The notes beneath the pieces were generated by a model. The model was not told the DNA's origin. It saw only the letters and a list, made by a program, of their open reading frames with translations, and did no database searches. 64,000 bases of DNA. Origin: Cryptomeria japonica. Its lineage: Eukaryota; Streptophyta; Pinopsida; Cupressales; Cupressaceae. A program made the translations under genes and the position numbers. Positions 23,319-34,542 of this stretch are shown in pieces (within the stretch, counting starts at the first letter, position 1; each line of letters starts with the position of its first letter). Location of the stretch: the NCBI RefSeq assembly GCF_030272615.1, contig NC_081407.1:143780897-143844896 (forward strand), in the 5' to 3' direction.

Positions 23319-24614
23319 ATGGGGGACATGAGCTACTTTGAGATGGCTAGAGATCTTGAAGCTAGTAGAAATGAGCTTGAAAACTTTAGAATCAAACTAA
23401 AAGATTCACAAGTCAAAAGGAGAGAGCTAACTAAACAACTGTTGGAAATATCTGATAACAGTTCTTTAGATGAGGCCAATATTGATACTTTAGTCGAGGA
23501 AGTTGAAAATTTAAACAGTGAGAAACTAAATCTGAGGAGAGAGTTAGAAGGTTTAACTATCTGCATGAGTCAGGAACTGGAATCCAGAAGAACAACTAAA
23601 GATCTTATCAAGGAAAGAGATCAAGATATTGTCAAGATCAAGAGGGAAAATGTCACTATGCATGAGCATTTGGTTGCATAAAGAGAACAAAAAGAGAATT
23701 TACAGCTAGATCTTGAACTAGCATCATCTCTGAGAGAGAGCCTGTCAAAACATAATGAAGATCTCACCAGGCAGCTCACTGAAGCTAATGAGAAACTGGA
23801 AAATTTCAACAAGAGTTCTACCTTGCTAGATGAACAAATCCAATCACAAAAGATGAAAGGTGATACCTCCAGACTTGGTTTTAACACATCTGAGAAAGGA
23901 GAATCATCTGGTACAAAGAGTAACACTCCTAAGAACACATTTGCTCCTAAGGTCAAAAAACCTACCGGTAAGAAGGTCTTTAAACCTATTTGTTTTGTTT
24001 ACCATAAACCTGGTCACACTGCAAATGTTTGTAGAGACAAACCTAACAGAAATGCAAGCTACAATACTAGTGCTAGGTATGTGTCCAATAAATTTGAAGG
24101 TCATTTCTTCACATGCAAAATGTATGGACATAGATCAGTTGAATATAGATATGGAGCAAATAATCCTATACCACATATTCATCCAAGACCAAATGGAAAC
24201 TGGATGAGAAATTATGATAACCGGGGAAATATGAACTGGCAAAGACCCAACAACAACCGGTTTAGTCCATTTGAGATGTAAAAGGTAACAAATGTCATAT
24301 GCACCATCTGTAACAACTTTGGTCATATGGCTATCAATTGCAGAAGAAGAACTGGGAGAGGTAATGCAGGACCTTGGAGATCATCTGGTATGGCTTGCTA
24401 TCACTGTAACAAACTGGGGCACTTGGCAAATTTTTGTAGATCCAGGAAGAGCAAACCGGTCAACCCTTATGAAGATCAGAAAGGCAAGCAAAAGGTCAAT
24501 GTTGAAGAAACAAGAGAAGAAATGAATCAAACTTGGAAGAAGAAGAGTGATGATTCACCTGGAGAGCAAGCTATTCCTTCACCTAGTGAAGAGAATCCTA
24601 CACCACTAAATTAA
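23319..24614 (+). pseudogene. NA-2 gag remnant: coiled coil plus zinc knuckles
   Basis: One frame from the ATG at 23319 to the TAA at 24612, about 432 codons, broken only by stops at 23679 and 24279. Residues 1-180 form a Glu/Leu/Lys-rich coiled coil with heptad spacing. Then come a basic linker and knuckles: CFVYHKPGHTANVC (second Cys is Tyr), a decayed one around GHRSVEY, CTICNNFGHMAINC and CYHCNKLGHLANFC. An acidic, Pro-rich tail ends it. As in NA-1 the N-terminal UBN2 Gag domain is missing, so self-assembly is doubtful and RNA binding is the likely retained role. The start is supported by MGDMSYFEM lying just after the primer site, like the NA-1 start. Confidence 0.78.
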
Positions 24615-24953
24615 GCCTTTTCATATGGCTAAGGGGAGCATAACGGTAAATCCACCTTTGGACCCATTGAAGTGAATATGTGGTAAGAGAATTTGAAAGC
24701 ATGAAATTTTGATAACTTTTTGTCATTTAGTTATCAACCGGTTTTTCCTTGAGTGGTGTAATTAGGGTTTGTAACCCTAATGGGAGAGCATTTATTGCAG
24801 TAGGTAAAAAGGATAAAGGCGAGTTTCATTTTGTTATTTTTACCCTAACGCTTTCAAGAAATAATTTTGAGAATTTGTAGAGCTAAGTAAAGATTATTAG
24901 TTGATTTCAGTCGAAGTTACATTGAGATTTGAGTAATCAAGCTGATTTCAAAG

Positions 24954-26718
24954 TTGGAGAAGACGAGAACTGGTAGAGTAGAAAAGTCAGTGAAAAATAT
25001 GCCAAAGGCAACTGTGCCTATTGATATCTCAACTTTCAAGCCTGAAACCCACTTTGAAAGAACAATGAAGACATTAGGGAGAAAAAGATTTGACAATGTC
25101 AAATACCATTTTGATTCCTTCACTGAAGATGGCAAGGAGCAAATCATTCAACTAGTAATCAATCATTTGTGTCATTACAGTATATTACCACATGATCTTG
25201 AATAATATATCTCTAATTATTTGTACACTATTCTTTTGAATAAATGGGAGGAACCTGTAAAGGAGGAAAAAGAAATTATAGATGAGATATTAGTGCAATA
25301 TTTTCCTAAATTATCCAAGGATGAAATAAGTGCTTTAGTTGATCAATACAAAATTCAATTTGCTTTCAAAGCAAGAAGATTGAAGCTACTTAGTGGAAAG
25401 AGGCAAATTGTTGAGACTGAAACCCATCAGATAGCATGTAGCATCCAACGGATGGAAGAGCTCATACGTTCTTCTCAGGATGAACAAGATGATGATGATA
25501 TGCTTGAAATGGATAAAGATGAGCAAGCTGATGAGAGGAAGGATGACACTCTTATCCATGATATTGATGATATTTAGGATACAATTGATCTAACTAAGGA
25601 TATCATTGCACCTGATATGCAGCAACCTATGATCACTATCTTACAGGTTACTTCAGTTGAGGAACTGGCGACTCAACAAGGAGTGGATATTCCACCTACA
25701 AAAGATCAACCTAAGAGACCCCAATCCCCACCGGTTTCATAGGATATTCAGAAGGAATATAATGCAAAGATTGGTACTCAGTCATCTGAGGAAGAAACGG
25801 AGAAAGAACAAGAAAAAAGCAATTATTAAGGTAACATCTTCTAAACCACCAAAACAATTAGTCTTACAACAGAATGATGAAGATGAAGATGACTCATTAG
25901 GCATTTCAAGGCCTATAAATGTTGATAATATGAGTGCATCTGAAATGTTGAAGATTGCAAATGTCATGAAATCTAGAGTGCACAAGATGAGACTTAAGGA
26001 ACAAAGGATAGAAGCAGAAATCATTCAGAAAGCAGTAGATATTCTGACAAATCTGCTACCAGAAACAGCTATAGGACATCTGTCAACACCCATTAGAAAA
26101 CTTAGTCAATTAGTTGTTGATGCATCTGACCAAATTACATCACTTGAAGAAGCAGCCCAGACGTATGCTGATAAGAGTTATAGGAAGAAGCGAGGTGAAC
26201 ATCTTATGAAGGAGATTGATACTGGGAAACTGGCTCTATCACTTAATAAAGATTTATTAAGGCAAGCTATTGAAACAAGCGGGAAGTATCTTGCATCTAC
26301 TTCTCATATTTCATTCTTTTTTACTAATATCAATAGCAGGTGTACTGAAACTGAGTAGAAGACATGCAATACATATGTACCACTTCAAGACTTTGTTTTT
26401 GCTTTTAGCAAATCTGTGGATGATTTGCACAACAGGTTAGACACCCATGATCTTGAGAAAGCAAAAAGACTCTAGTCACTAAAGGAACTGAAGAGTCAAC
26501 TCACATCACTAGTGGACATACTACAGAGATCCTACATGCATGCAGAATCTATTTTAGCTACCCCAGAAACCTGTTCACTGGATTCCATGGAGGAATTTCA
26601 TAATCAGATCATGTCTACACTTGAGTTCACTAAGAATTTGTTGGAAACATGGTAACATGCTTTATCTCAGTTGAAGAGGAATTTTAGTGCAATTTTTCTG
26701 AGGATTGCTAATGCCTGA
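24954..26718 (+). pseudogene. NA-2 ORF2, protein of unknown function
   Basis: About 588 codons from the ATG at 24954 (or 24999) to the TGA at 26716. Stops at 25203 and 25575 and one frame change near 25800-25815 break it, with further stops at 26356, 26473 and 26653. The N-terminal 80 residues are basic and mixed; the middle is very acidic (QDEQDDDDMLEMDKDEQ); the C-terminal 290 residues are helical, with MSASEMLKIANVMKSR and a long LEEAAQTYADKS segment. No pol motif is present. Order and character (MS..E.. helix, then IxxAxxILxxL-x-P, then coiled coil) match the C-terminal third of NA-1 ORF2. It is probably an element-specific accessory protein; the function is unknown. Confidence 0.7.
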
Positions 26719-26823
26719 ATCTTGATTCAGTTTTTCAAAATTGTTGTATATGTTGAACACTTTGATACAAATTATTTATATATATATATATATATATTGA
26801 TTTTTTCAATTTGGCATTGTTGT

Positions 26824-26987
26824 CAAAGGGGGAGTAGAAATATGTATGTGTGTTTTTGAAAATTTTGTATGATGTATGTAGTAAGGGGGAGTATGTGTAT
26901 ATGTGTATAAAAAAAATTTGTAAGCACCACTTAGCAGTATTGTTATAAAATTTTCTAAGTGTTGTCATCAATGCCAAAGGGGGAGAT
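26824..26987 (+). promoter_or_regulatory. NA-2 polypurine array and PPT
   Basis: Three tracts: GTCAAAGGGGGAGTAG (about 26823), GTAAGGGGGAGTATG (about 26881) and CCAAAGGGGGAGAT ending at the 3' LTR (26974-26987). An AT microsatellite lies upstream (about 26778-26798). Confidence 0.8.
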
Positions 26988-28049
26988 TATTGGTTTGATG
27001 ATGATTGTAATAAATTCATCATATGTTGTCATTGATGAAACACATACACACACATATGTTCATACTATCTACTGGTATGACTTCAAGTTGTTTATACTAC
27101 AACCAGTATTTGATGACAACCGGTATATGCATGGAGATAACCACTTGGTTATACTTGTCTCAGCATCAACATGAAGATCCAGCAGAGACTATCTCAGAAG
27201 CATCATGGACAAGCAGTTTAACTCTAACCGGTATTAAGTGTTCCAACCAGTATTCGTAGATTGTCTAATGAGTTATCACCACCGACAAGGTTGGCAGTAT
27301 TTTTGTGATGAGTTATGATCACTTGACCAGATACACTACACCTAGGAAATTGTGTTATGATTTCTTGAGGCCGACATGAAATCTAAATGTCTATATATTG
27401 ATATCACAATGAATTATTTTGTATGAGAGAAAGTGATATGTTATGTGCAAAGGAAAAAGTGTTAAGCTGCAGAATATGTTGAGAAGCAGTGTTGAATATG
27501 CTTAAAAGGATCCGATCAAACAAGTATTGTGCTACTCAGACAGATCAAACAAATCCTATTGTCTTCTAACAATTACAGCAGAATTAAAATCCCCTAACCA
27601 GGTAAGCTCTAACAAGCTTCATTGTTCAAATCCTCTAATAGGGTGATCCATTAGTTTGGATTCAAAAATCCTCTACTAAGGTTACTCCTAATAGGGTACT
27701 ACCTTTTACAAGGTATAGCTTTTAATCAAGCTTTGGGATCTCTAACAAGATTCGCTCCTAGCAGAGCACTTTGTAGACCTTAACCGGTCAGTTATCTATT
27801 ACTACATATAGTTAACTTGTGAGTTCCATCTCACCATGGTTTTTACCTATTTTGGTTTTCCACGTACAAACAGTTGTGTTATGGTGGATGTTTTACTTAT
27901 TGTGGATGTTGTTATATCATTTTGGATTGCATGCATTGTGTTTAAAAGTTTTGTTAAGTTCATCTATCGGTTAGTGTTTGAAGTAGTTTTGTTTTTGGTG
28001 TCATTGATTCACCCCCCCTCCCCCCTCTCAATTCTTTTCAAGTCCATCA
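26988..28049 (+). mobile_element. NA-2 3' LTR
   Basis: Starts TATTGGTTTGATG (TG changed to TA) and ends CATCA. It is collinear with the 5' LTR except for a gap of about 32 bp around 27105 and roughly 6% substitutions in the part compared by eye. Confidence 0.92.
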
Positions 28050-28054
28050 CAATG

Positions 28055-28783
28055 ATCTATTGACTACCTCTGTCTCAACATCTGATTGAGGATGATAGGT
28101 AGATGAAAGGGATAATTTAGTGCCCAACTTCCTCCAAAGTGTCCTCCAAAAGTGGCTTATGAACTTTACATCTCTATCACTAACTATCCTAATTGGAAGA
28201 CCATGAATTCTAACTATCTCCTTGAAGAATAGGCCTGCAATGTAGGTGGCATCATTGGTGCTCTTGCAAGGTATAAAATGTGCCATTTTACTGAATCTAT
28301 CTACCACCACATACACACTATCAAATCCCCTTGGAGTTCTTAGTAAACCTAGCACAAAATCCATGCTCAAACATTCCCAAGGCCTCTGAGGGATGACCAA
28401 GGGTTGGTATAGACCTGCATTACTTGATGATCCTTTTTCTCTTTGGTAGATTGTTCATTTCTCTACAAACCTTCTCACTTCTAATTGCAACTTAGGCCAA
28501 TAATAAAACCTACCAACCTAATCCAAAGTCTTATCTATGCCAAAATGACCTCCTAGACCTCCTTGATGCTTTTCTTGGATAATGTTTTGTCTCATAGAAC
28601 ATTGGGGTATGCAAAGAAGATGTCCTTTGAACAGAAAACCCTCCTGTATCATATATTTTGAATAGGAGACATGTGAGGTGTTAGAAAAATCTAAACAAAC
28701 AGTATATATCTCTGCAAAATCTGTATCATCCTTGTAGAGGTATTTTAACTCACTCAAACCCACACTTTGCAATTGTATCTCCT
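28055..28783 (-). pseudogene. G2 integrase, zinc-binding and core part
   Basis: Downstream of RNase H on the minus strand. The HHCC region retains its two His, but both Cys are lost: one codon is TGA (about 28452) and the other reads Tyr. The core shows [38 protein letters not shown] and [15 protein letters not shown], so the catalytic Asp-Asp-Glu pattern is recognisable. A TAG at 28518 interrupts it. Integrase would insert element DNA into the chromosome. The core is cut at 28055 by NA-2 and continues at 22199. Confidence 0.83.
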
Positions 28784-29999
28784 ACATAGTCATGACTCTC
28801 CTACTTAATGCATCAATTACCTTGTTTCTTGTGCCCTTTTTGTGCTTAATAGTAAAGGTATAGGATTGTAGGTATTCAACCCACTTTATGTGTCTCTAGT
28901 TCAACTTCTCTTGCCCATTGAGGAAACTAAGGGCATGGTTGTCAGTGAAAACTACAAACTCTTTGGGCAACAAGTAATGATGCCACTTCTTCAATGCTTG
29001 CACCATGGCATACAACTCCAATTCATATGTGGAGTATCTTTTCTTAGCTTCATTTAACTTCTCTGAGGAGAAGGCTATAGGAGGACCTTCTTGGCTTAAA
29101 ACCACCCCTATTGCCCTTTGTCTAGCATCACATTCTATTGTAAACAACTGATTGAAATCAGGCGATCTAAGGGTTGGCAGCTCTTCTATCTTAGCTTTCA
29201 ACATTTCAAACCCCTTATTGGCTTCCTCTGTCCACTTAAAGTGACATTTAATCCTTCCTTTAATATTGTTGAGTATAGGAGCACAAACATGGCTAAATTT
29301 TCTCACAAACTTCCTATAAAAAGATGCCATTCCATGAAAACTTCTAACATCACTTATGCCCCTAGGTATAGGCCAATTAAGTATTGCTTCTACTTTACTT
29401 GGATCCATCTTTAAACATCCTTGGGAAATAACAAAACCAAGGTAAACTAACTCTGTTTTCAAAAACTCACATTTTTCAAGGTTGATCTTGAGTTGAGCCT
29501 CCTTCAACTTCTTCAATACCATCTCCACATGCTTAAGGTGTTCCTCCTTGGACCTGTTGAAGATCAAATTTTCATCAAGATACACAATAACAAATCTACC
29601 AATAAACTCAACTAAGACTTCATTCATGAGCCTTTGGAAGGTATTGGGTGCATTGGTGAGACCAAATGGCATCACCAACCACTCATATTGGCTTGCATTG
29701 GTCCTAAAGGTTGTCTTCCATTCATCACCAGGTTTGATTCTTATATGATGATAACCAGACTTCAAGTCCACCTTTGTGAAGTAGCTTGCTCCACCTAGAT
29801 TGTCCAATAGGTCATCAATCCTTGGCATGGGAAACCGGTACCTTATAGTGATCTTATTGATTGCTCTTGATTCAGTGCATATCCTCAATTTTCCTCCTTT
29901 TTTAGGCACTAATACAATAGGAACAACACATGGACTCAAACTTTTTTTAATGAACCCCTTGTCCAAGAGTTCTTGCGCTTGTTTGGTGATCTCTTCATT
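28784..29999 (-). pseudogene. G2 reverse transcriptase and RNase H
   Basis: From 29999 to 28899 the frame is open (about 365 codons), then TAG at 28896 and another TAG near 28788. RT blocks in order: VVPIVLVPKKGGKLRIC, YRFPMPRIDDLLD, FTKVDLKSGYHHIRI, EWLVMPFGLTNAPNTFQ, then the active-site box reading VYLDENLIF instead of the usual Y-x-D-D, then LGFVISQ. RNase H follows with IECDARQRAIGVVLSQ, STYELELYAMVQALKKW and FTDNHAL. The enzyme would copy element RNA into DNA. The second catalytic Asp of the YxDD box is Glu here, which should strongly reduce activity. A stop and frame change precede 29999. Confidence 0.88.
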
Positions 30000-30217
30000 T
30001 TAACTAGGTGTCATTTTATAAGCCAATTTTTAGGAAGATTTGTCCCTGGTATCAAGTCTATTTGATGATTCACATCTCTCATTGGTGGCAAAGAATCAGG
30101 CATATAATCTTCTATAACTTCTACATATTATTTTAGTAAACCTTGCACCTCTTGAGGCACTTCACTCATTGGATCTACCTTTGCTTCATCTCTAGGCTTT
30201 AACATTGTAGCATAGCC

Positions 30218-30660
30218 CTAATTACCTTCTTGTTTCAATGCTTTAAGAAACTCTTTACCACTTAGCAACATGACACTTGACCCTACTTGTTTTTCCTCTT
30301 TTGGATCAGGTAATGGATCCATCTGATACTTCTTGCCATTCTTGGTGATGAGATAGTTGTTCTTTTCTCCATCATGACTGGCTTTCACATCATATTGCCA
30401 TGGATGGCCCAACAGCAAATGACAAACATCCATAGGAAATATGTCACATAGTATTTTTTCTTTATACTCACCAATTTTAATGTCCACCCATGCTTGTTCA
30501 TCAACTAAGACATGTTGACCCCGATTGAGCCATGATACCTTGTAAGGAGTGAGGTGAGGTAATCTTTTCAATTTGATCTTATCCACCATTTCAACTAAGA
30601 CAATATTCTATGTGGAACCTGAATCCACAATCACCTTACAAATTTTCCCATGTGACTTAC
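30218..30660 (-). pseudogene. G2 protease
   Basis: VIVDSGST on the minus strand (about 30640-30617) is the retropepsin active site. It is followed directly by a TAG, then LVEMVDKIKLKRLPHLTPY and the conserved CDIFPMDVCHLLLGHPWQ block (about 30440). Length and motifs fit gypsy proteases of the CHLLLGRPW type, with His in place of Arg here. It is joined to the gag by about 80 bp of eroded sequence. Confidence 0.78.
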
Positions 30661-30742
30661 AAGTGGTCCTAAACAAGCTTCTCCTCTGTGGTGGCTCTTG
30701 AGCTTGAGGTATCTTGAGCATTGTTCTTCTCATCATTAAGTT

Positions 30743-31913
30743 TTATCCATCTATCACTGGGCTTGCCTTGCTGATTGGAGAGGTCTCACTTTGAGTGTCC
30801 TCCTCTTGCACTAATTGAGTCCTTCTTTCACCCATGTATGAGCTTGTTGAACTTGAGGCTTTTCCCAGGCACCTACTCATGGTATGTCCAACTTCATTGC
30901 AGTGATAACACCTACAGGTGAAGACTATATTTCCTCTTCCTGAGTTTCCAAACCTACCCCTAAAACTGTTTCTTCCTCTAAAGGATCCTCTAAATGTTCC
31001 TCTTTGTGAGTCCCCACTTCCTTCTTGGTTTTGTTTCTCTTCATTTCTTGGAGCATTCTTGCCCTCTACCGAAGGTTCCTCTACCTCTGAAGTTTTTCCA
31101 ACCTCTATGTTTATGATTTTGCTCACTTCTTCTCTTGATCTTCTCCTCTACCCTTAATGCCAACTGAAAACACTTATGAATAGTGTCTGGTGTGAGGATG
31201 TTGATTTCATATTGTATGTTTTTCCTAAGGCCATTCATGTACCTTGCCAATTTCTCCACTTCATTCTCATGCTTCCTAGCCCTCAAACTGAGTTTGTGGA
31301 ATTCCTCAATGTATGCATTGAAATCTAACTCCCTTTGTTTCAAATTTTGCAGTCTCTTATGGATTTGAACTTCATAATCCCCTGGTAGGAATTGAGCCTT
31401 AAGCCTTATCTTCATATGCTCCCATGAAGTTATCTTCTTCTTACCTTCTTGTACCCTTTCTTCTTGCATCATGTTCCACCAAACTAGAGTTGATCCCCTC
31501 AATCTTGATTTGGCCACATTTACTCTTTTCTCCTCTGCTACCTCATTATAATCAAAATGATTATTTAGGGCCTCTATCCAATCTAGCAACTCTTATCCAT
31601 TGAGATTTCCTCCATAGGTGGGTAATCCATCCAAATTATCCTTAGAGATGGATTTGACTGCATCTAAGAATAGCTTTTGGTCTTGAGGTATTGCTACTAT
31701 TGCTTGTTCCTCTCCATCTTCCACTTCTTCATCTGTCTCATCTCCCCATTCTGTCTTAACCTTCCCCTTCTCCTTCTTAGCATATTTGGTTCCTTTACTT
31801 CCTTCTTGATCCTTTAGTCCTTCTATCATCTCTGCCACCATCTATCGGATGGCTTCTGGAGTTGTAGCCTTTGGAGGCATTGAACTTGTTTCTAATTCTT
31901 CACAGTCTGACAT
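30743..31913 (-). pseudogene. G2 gag
   Basis: Start chosen at the ATG 31913 (MSDCEELETSSMPPKATTP), 23 bases inside the primer site; a TAG at 31842 and a TAA near 31590 interrupt the frame. The core (31589-31041) has LVWWNMMQEERVQ, FLPGDYEVQIHKRLQNLKQ and the long ARKHENEVEKLARYMNGL helix of chromovirus Gag. A frame change near 31100 leads to an Arg/Gly/Phe-rich stretch and one knuckle, CYHCNEVGHTMSRC (about 30905-30864). It is a structural protein for particle formation and RNA binding. Confidence 0.85.
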
Positions 31914-31935
31914 ACACCAAATATTTCAAAATGGT

Positions 31936-31948
31936 GGCTCTGATACCA
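31936..31948 (-). promoter_or_regulatory. G2 primer-binding site (initiator Met tRNA)
   Basis: TGGTATCAGAGCC on the minus strand, three bases inside the 5' LTR edge. Confidence 0.9.
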
Positions 31949-31951
31949 CTC

Positions 31952-34537
31952 CGATGCAGAGAGTCTTGGAGCTTGTTCTATTCACCTTCTTGGTTTCTTG
32001 TCTTATTCAACCCTCTAACTCCTCAAGCCCATCCAATGGCACTTGGTAGGGGTTTTTCTATCTAGAACTCCAAGGTCTAATCTACTTTGGCTTGCCTCCA
32101 AGGTATAGCCACTAATCTTTGACAACCAACACCTCATGTTGAGGCTTCCACCTCAATCCCCAACACCACTCCTAAGGCTCCAACAACCTCTGAAAAGGAT
32201 CACAACACACCAACTTGTTCTAGGTGGGAAATGTAGACACCTAAAATTAGTATTTAATTAATTTAAGCCTATCAACATAATTAATTAACTTAATTGTGTT
32301 ATCCTTATTCCTCTCAGAATCAATTAAATCTAATTTAATTAATCCTGTCACTATAGTCCAATAATTAATTTATCAAATAAATTAATTATTCCCCTATTCT
32401 TCTAAAATCCTCTCAATAATCATTTCCTCTAAACCCACTTAGTTAATTAGTTCTAATTAATTAACCTAGTCATGTGATTCCTACAAATCACTTTTCCTAA
32501 TCCCACTTAGCCTAATTAATTCTTCTAGAATCTCTCATAATCATTATCCCTCAATTTTTAATTCCCACTCATGACACATAAACATTGAGTCTCTCAAAGA
32601 AATTCAAATTTCTTTGAATCTCTCAATGCATCCTTATTTTAGAATTTTCAATTCCTCAAGTTTGAAATTCAAATTTCTCCCCCCTTTTTCCAAAGGAATT
32701 TTAAATTCCTGTTTATTTTCCAAAGGCACCCTTGATCCATGCCTTCTATCTAAAATCAATCTCAACCCTTCATAATCAAATCAATCTTGGCCCTCCATTG
32801 GCCTCCTCCAATCTATAAATTGGAGCTTATTCTCCTCACAAATCAGATCCACTTCTCATGCATTGTCATGCTTCTCTATTCTCCTCTCATCTTCTTCTAA
32901 TTCAAATTCTCATCTATCTATCATAATCCAAATATCAATCCACCTATCTTGTTGAGCACAAGGAGAGCAATCCACATTCACCCCATCTCTCTCCAACTCT
33001 CCATTAGTCAAACTTTGGAGCTAGAAAAGTTCATGGAGGCAAGGAGGACAAGGAAGAGCTACTTGCAATGGGAGCTTCATGAGTATTCTTTGTCTTTTTT
33101 TCATGATGTTCTTATTCAATCTTTCTTGATATCTCATTTAAATGGTTTTTAGGTTTATTGAATATCAATCATGAACTAACCATTTTATTGTGAGATAGCA
33201 AAATTACATTTACATAGTGTCTTTGAAGTTTTTAAGGGGTTTTTGCACCTTCATACCCATCACTAAGGTTTCCTAACCTCTCTTTGTCTCCATCGGGCTC
33301 AAATAGGCCTAATTCAATTAGCCCTCCCTTGGTGGTTTTAAGGACTTGGTTTCAAAATTTCCCAAATAAGGCCACAAATAAATTAAGGATTTGGATACCC
33401 TTTTCAGGGTTACAAACAATATTGCAAATTTGCATCTGGGTTCACCGTACACATATGGGAACCAAATTTGTCCTAATCTCAAGGGTTTTGGTCTACCCGG
33501 GTGACTTACAAACTTGTTCTTCAAAACCTTAACTATTCAAAACATCTGCTCAAATAAATTAAGGATTTGTTTAGGGCATTCACGGGGATTTCCAACCATG
33601 GGTCCATTTTTCTTCCACCAATCCACATGTGCTCAGAATTTGCACATCTTCTGTTGTCCTATCTCACCAACTCCTAGCGATGATCCTAGGGCTTCATTGT
33701 AGCTCCTCTACAAAGGCCTACAAGACAACAAAACCTACTCTAATCATATGTATAGACCCTAACCTAGAATTCCACTTTATTTCAATAGGTTTCATCAATG
33801 GATTCTCAGGTTAGAGCCATTTTACTCTTAAACCCTACTTTGCAAGGGTTTTACACCTAGTTACAGAGAATGAATGAGATCTCTGTAACCAAACACAAAA
33901 AAACTTACTAATCTACCTTGCTGGAAAGTAAATTCAACAAACACTCATTCCTTGCAATGATATTTCTCTAACAAGTCCATATTGGACCATACAATGCAAT
34001 GAAAATAAGGAAAAACTATCAAAAACGGTGAAAAGACAAGATTTCTTGAAAAAACAAAACTTGTTCTTGCATTCCAGATTCTCCAACCCGTACAATAAAG
34101 TTAATTTGGGCTTATATTCTCATTATTTAGTTGGTTGAACCAACTTTGCAATGCCAATCATCAAAAATGCAACTTTTGTAAAATGTTGCTTAGCAACTTT
34201 TATATCTTTTTGACACTTGAGATGCAACTTTGCATTCAAGTGCATTCCAAGGCTCCTGAAGGCCCTCAAGCATCCTAGAAGAAATAAACACAAAATAATA
34301 GACCCCTATTACATGATTAAAATGATCTAGTGTACTACTCATGTGATCAACATTATCATTACAACTTCCTAGGTTGATAGCATCCTGAACACAAATGACA
34401 CAACCAAAAGCTTGGACAACTCAACAATGGCTCTACTGAGTCCCAAATAGTTGGTTCATTATTACATCATGAAAACAACACAAAAACTTAGAAGAAAACA
34501 AAATTTTCATGCTTGGAGTGTTAGGTGCCCTGCACCA
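31952..34537 (-). mobile_element. G2 5' LTR, enlarged by an inserted LTR
   Basis: Collinear with 19829-21411 after removing about 970 bp at 32232-33200 and a 28-bp local duplication near 32070-32100. Its inner edge reads CGATGCAG where the partner has TGATGCAG, so the terminal base has mutated (T to C). Confidence 0.9.
32232..33197 (+). mobile_element. Solo LTR-like insertion in the G2 5' LTR
   Basis: This segment is absent from the partner G2 LTR. It starts TGTAGACACC, resembling the start of the G1 LTR, and has a TATA-like CTATAAATTGG at about 32813. The right edge is less certain. With GGAAA (32227-32231) and GCAAA (33198-33202) as TSD it ends GAGATA; otherwise it ends AGATAGCA at 33200. 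AT-rich with AATTAATTAA words; no coding domain. Confidence 0.65.
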
Positions 34538-34542
34538 CTTCC

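Larger units (their letters stand above)
22200..28049 (+). mobile_element. NA-2, non-autonomous Sirevirus-like LTR element
   Basis: LTRs 22200-23257 and 26988-28049; perfect TSD CAATG (22195-22199 and 28050-28054). It has the Met primer site, a gag remnant, an unknown ORF2 and a polypurine array, with no pol. It is inserted in the G2 integrase, in opposite orientation. Architecture is the same as NA-1 but the LTR family differs. Confidence 0.93.
19829..34537 (-). mobile_element. G2, chromodomain gypsy element
   Basis: LTRs at 19829-21411 and 31952-34537 and a perfect 5-bp TSD CTTCC (19824-19828 and 34538-34542). Order on the minus strand: 5' LTR, Met primer site, gag, protease, RT, RNase H, integrase, chromodomain-like tail, PPT, 3' LTR. 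NA-2 splits the integrase and another LTR sits in the 5' LTR. The order RT before integrase is Ty3/gypsy, and the tail points to the chromovirus branch. Confidence 0.93.

Noticed and set aside
26778-26798. AT dinucleotide run as a regulatory site
   Set aside because: A simple microsatellite between ORF2 and the polypurine array of NA-2.
29118-29414. Plus-strand open frame of 98 codons
   Set aside because: Shadow of the G2 RT/RNase H frame on the opposite strand.
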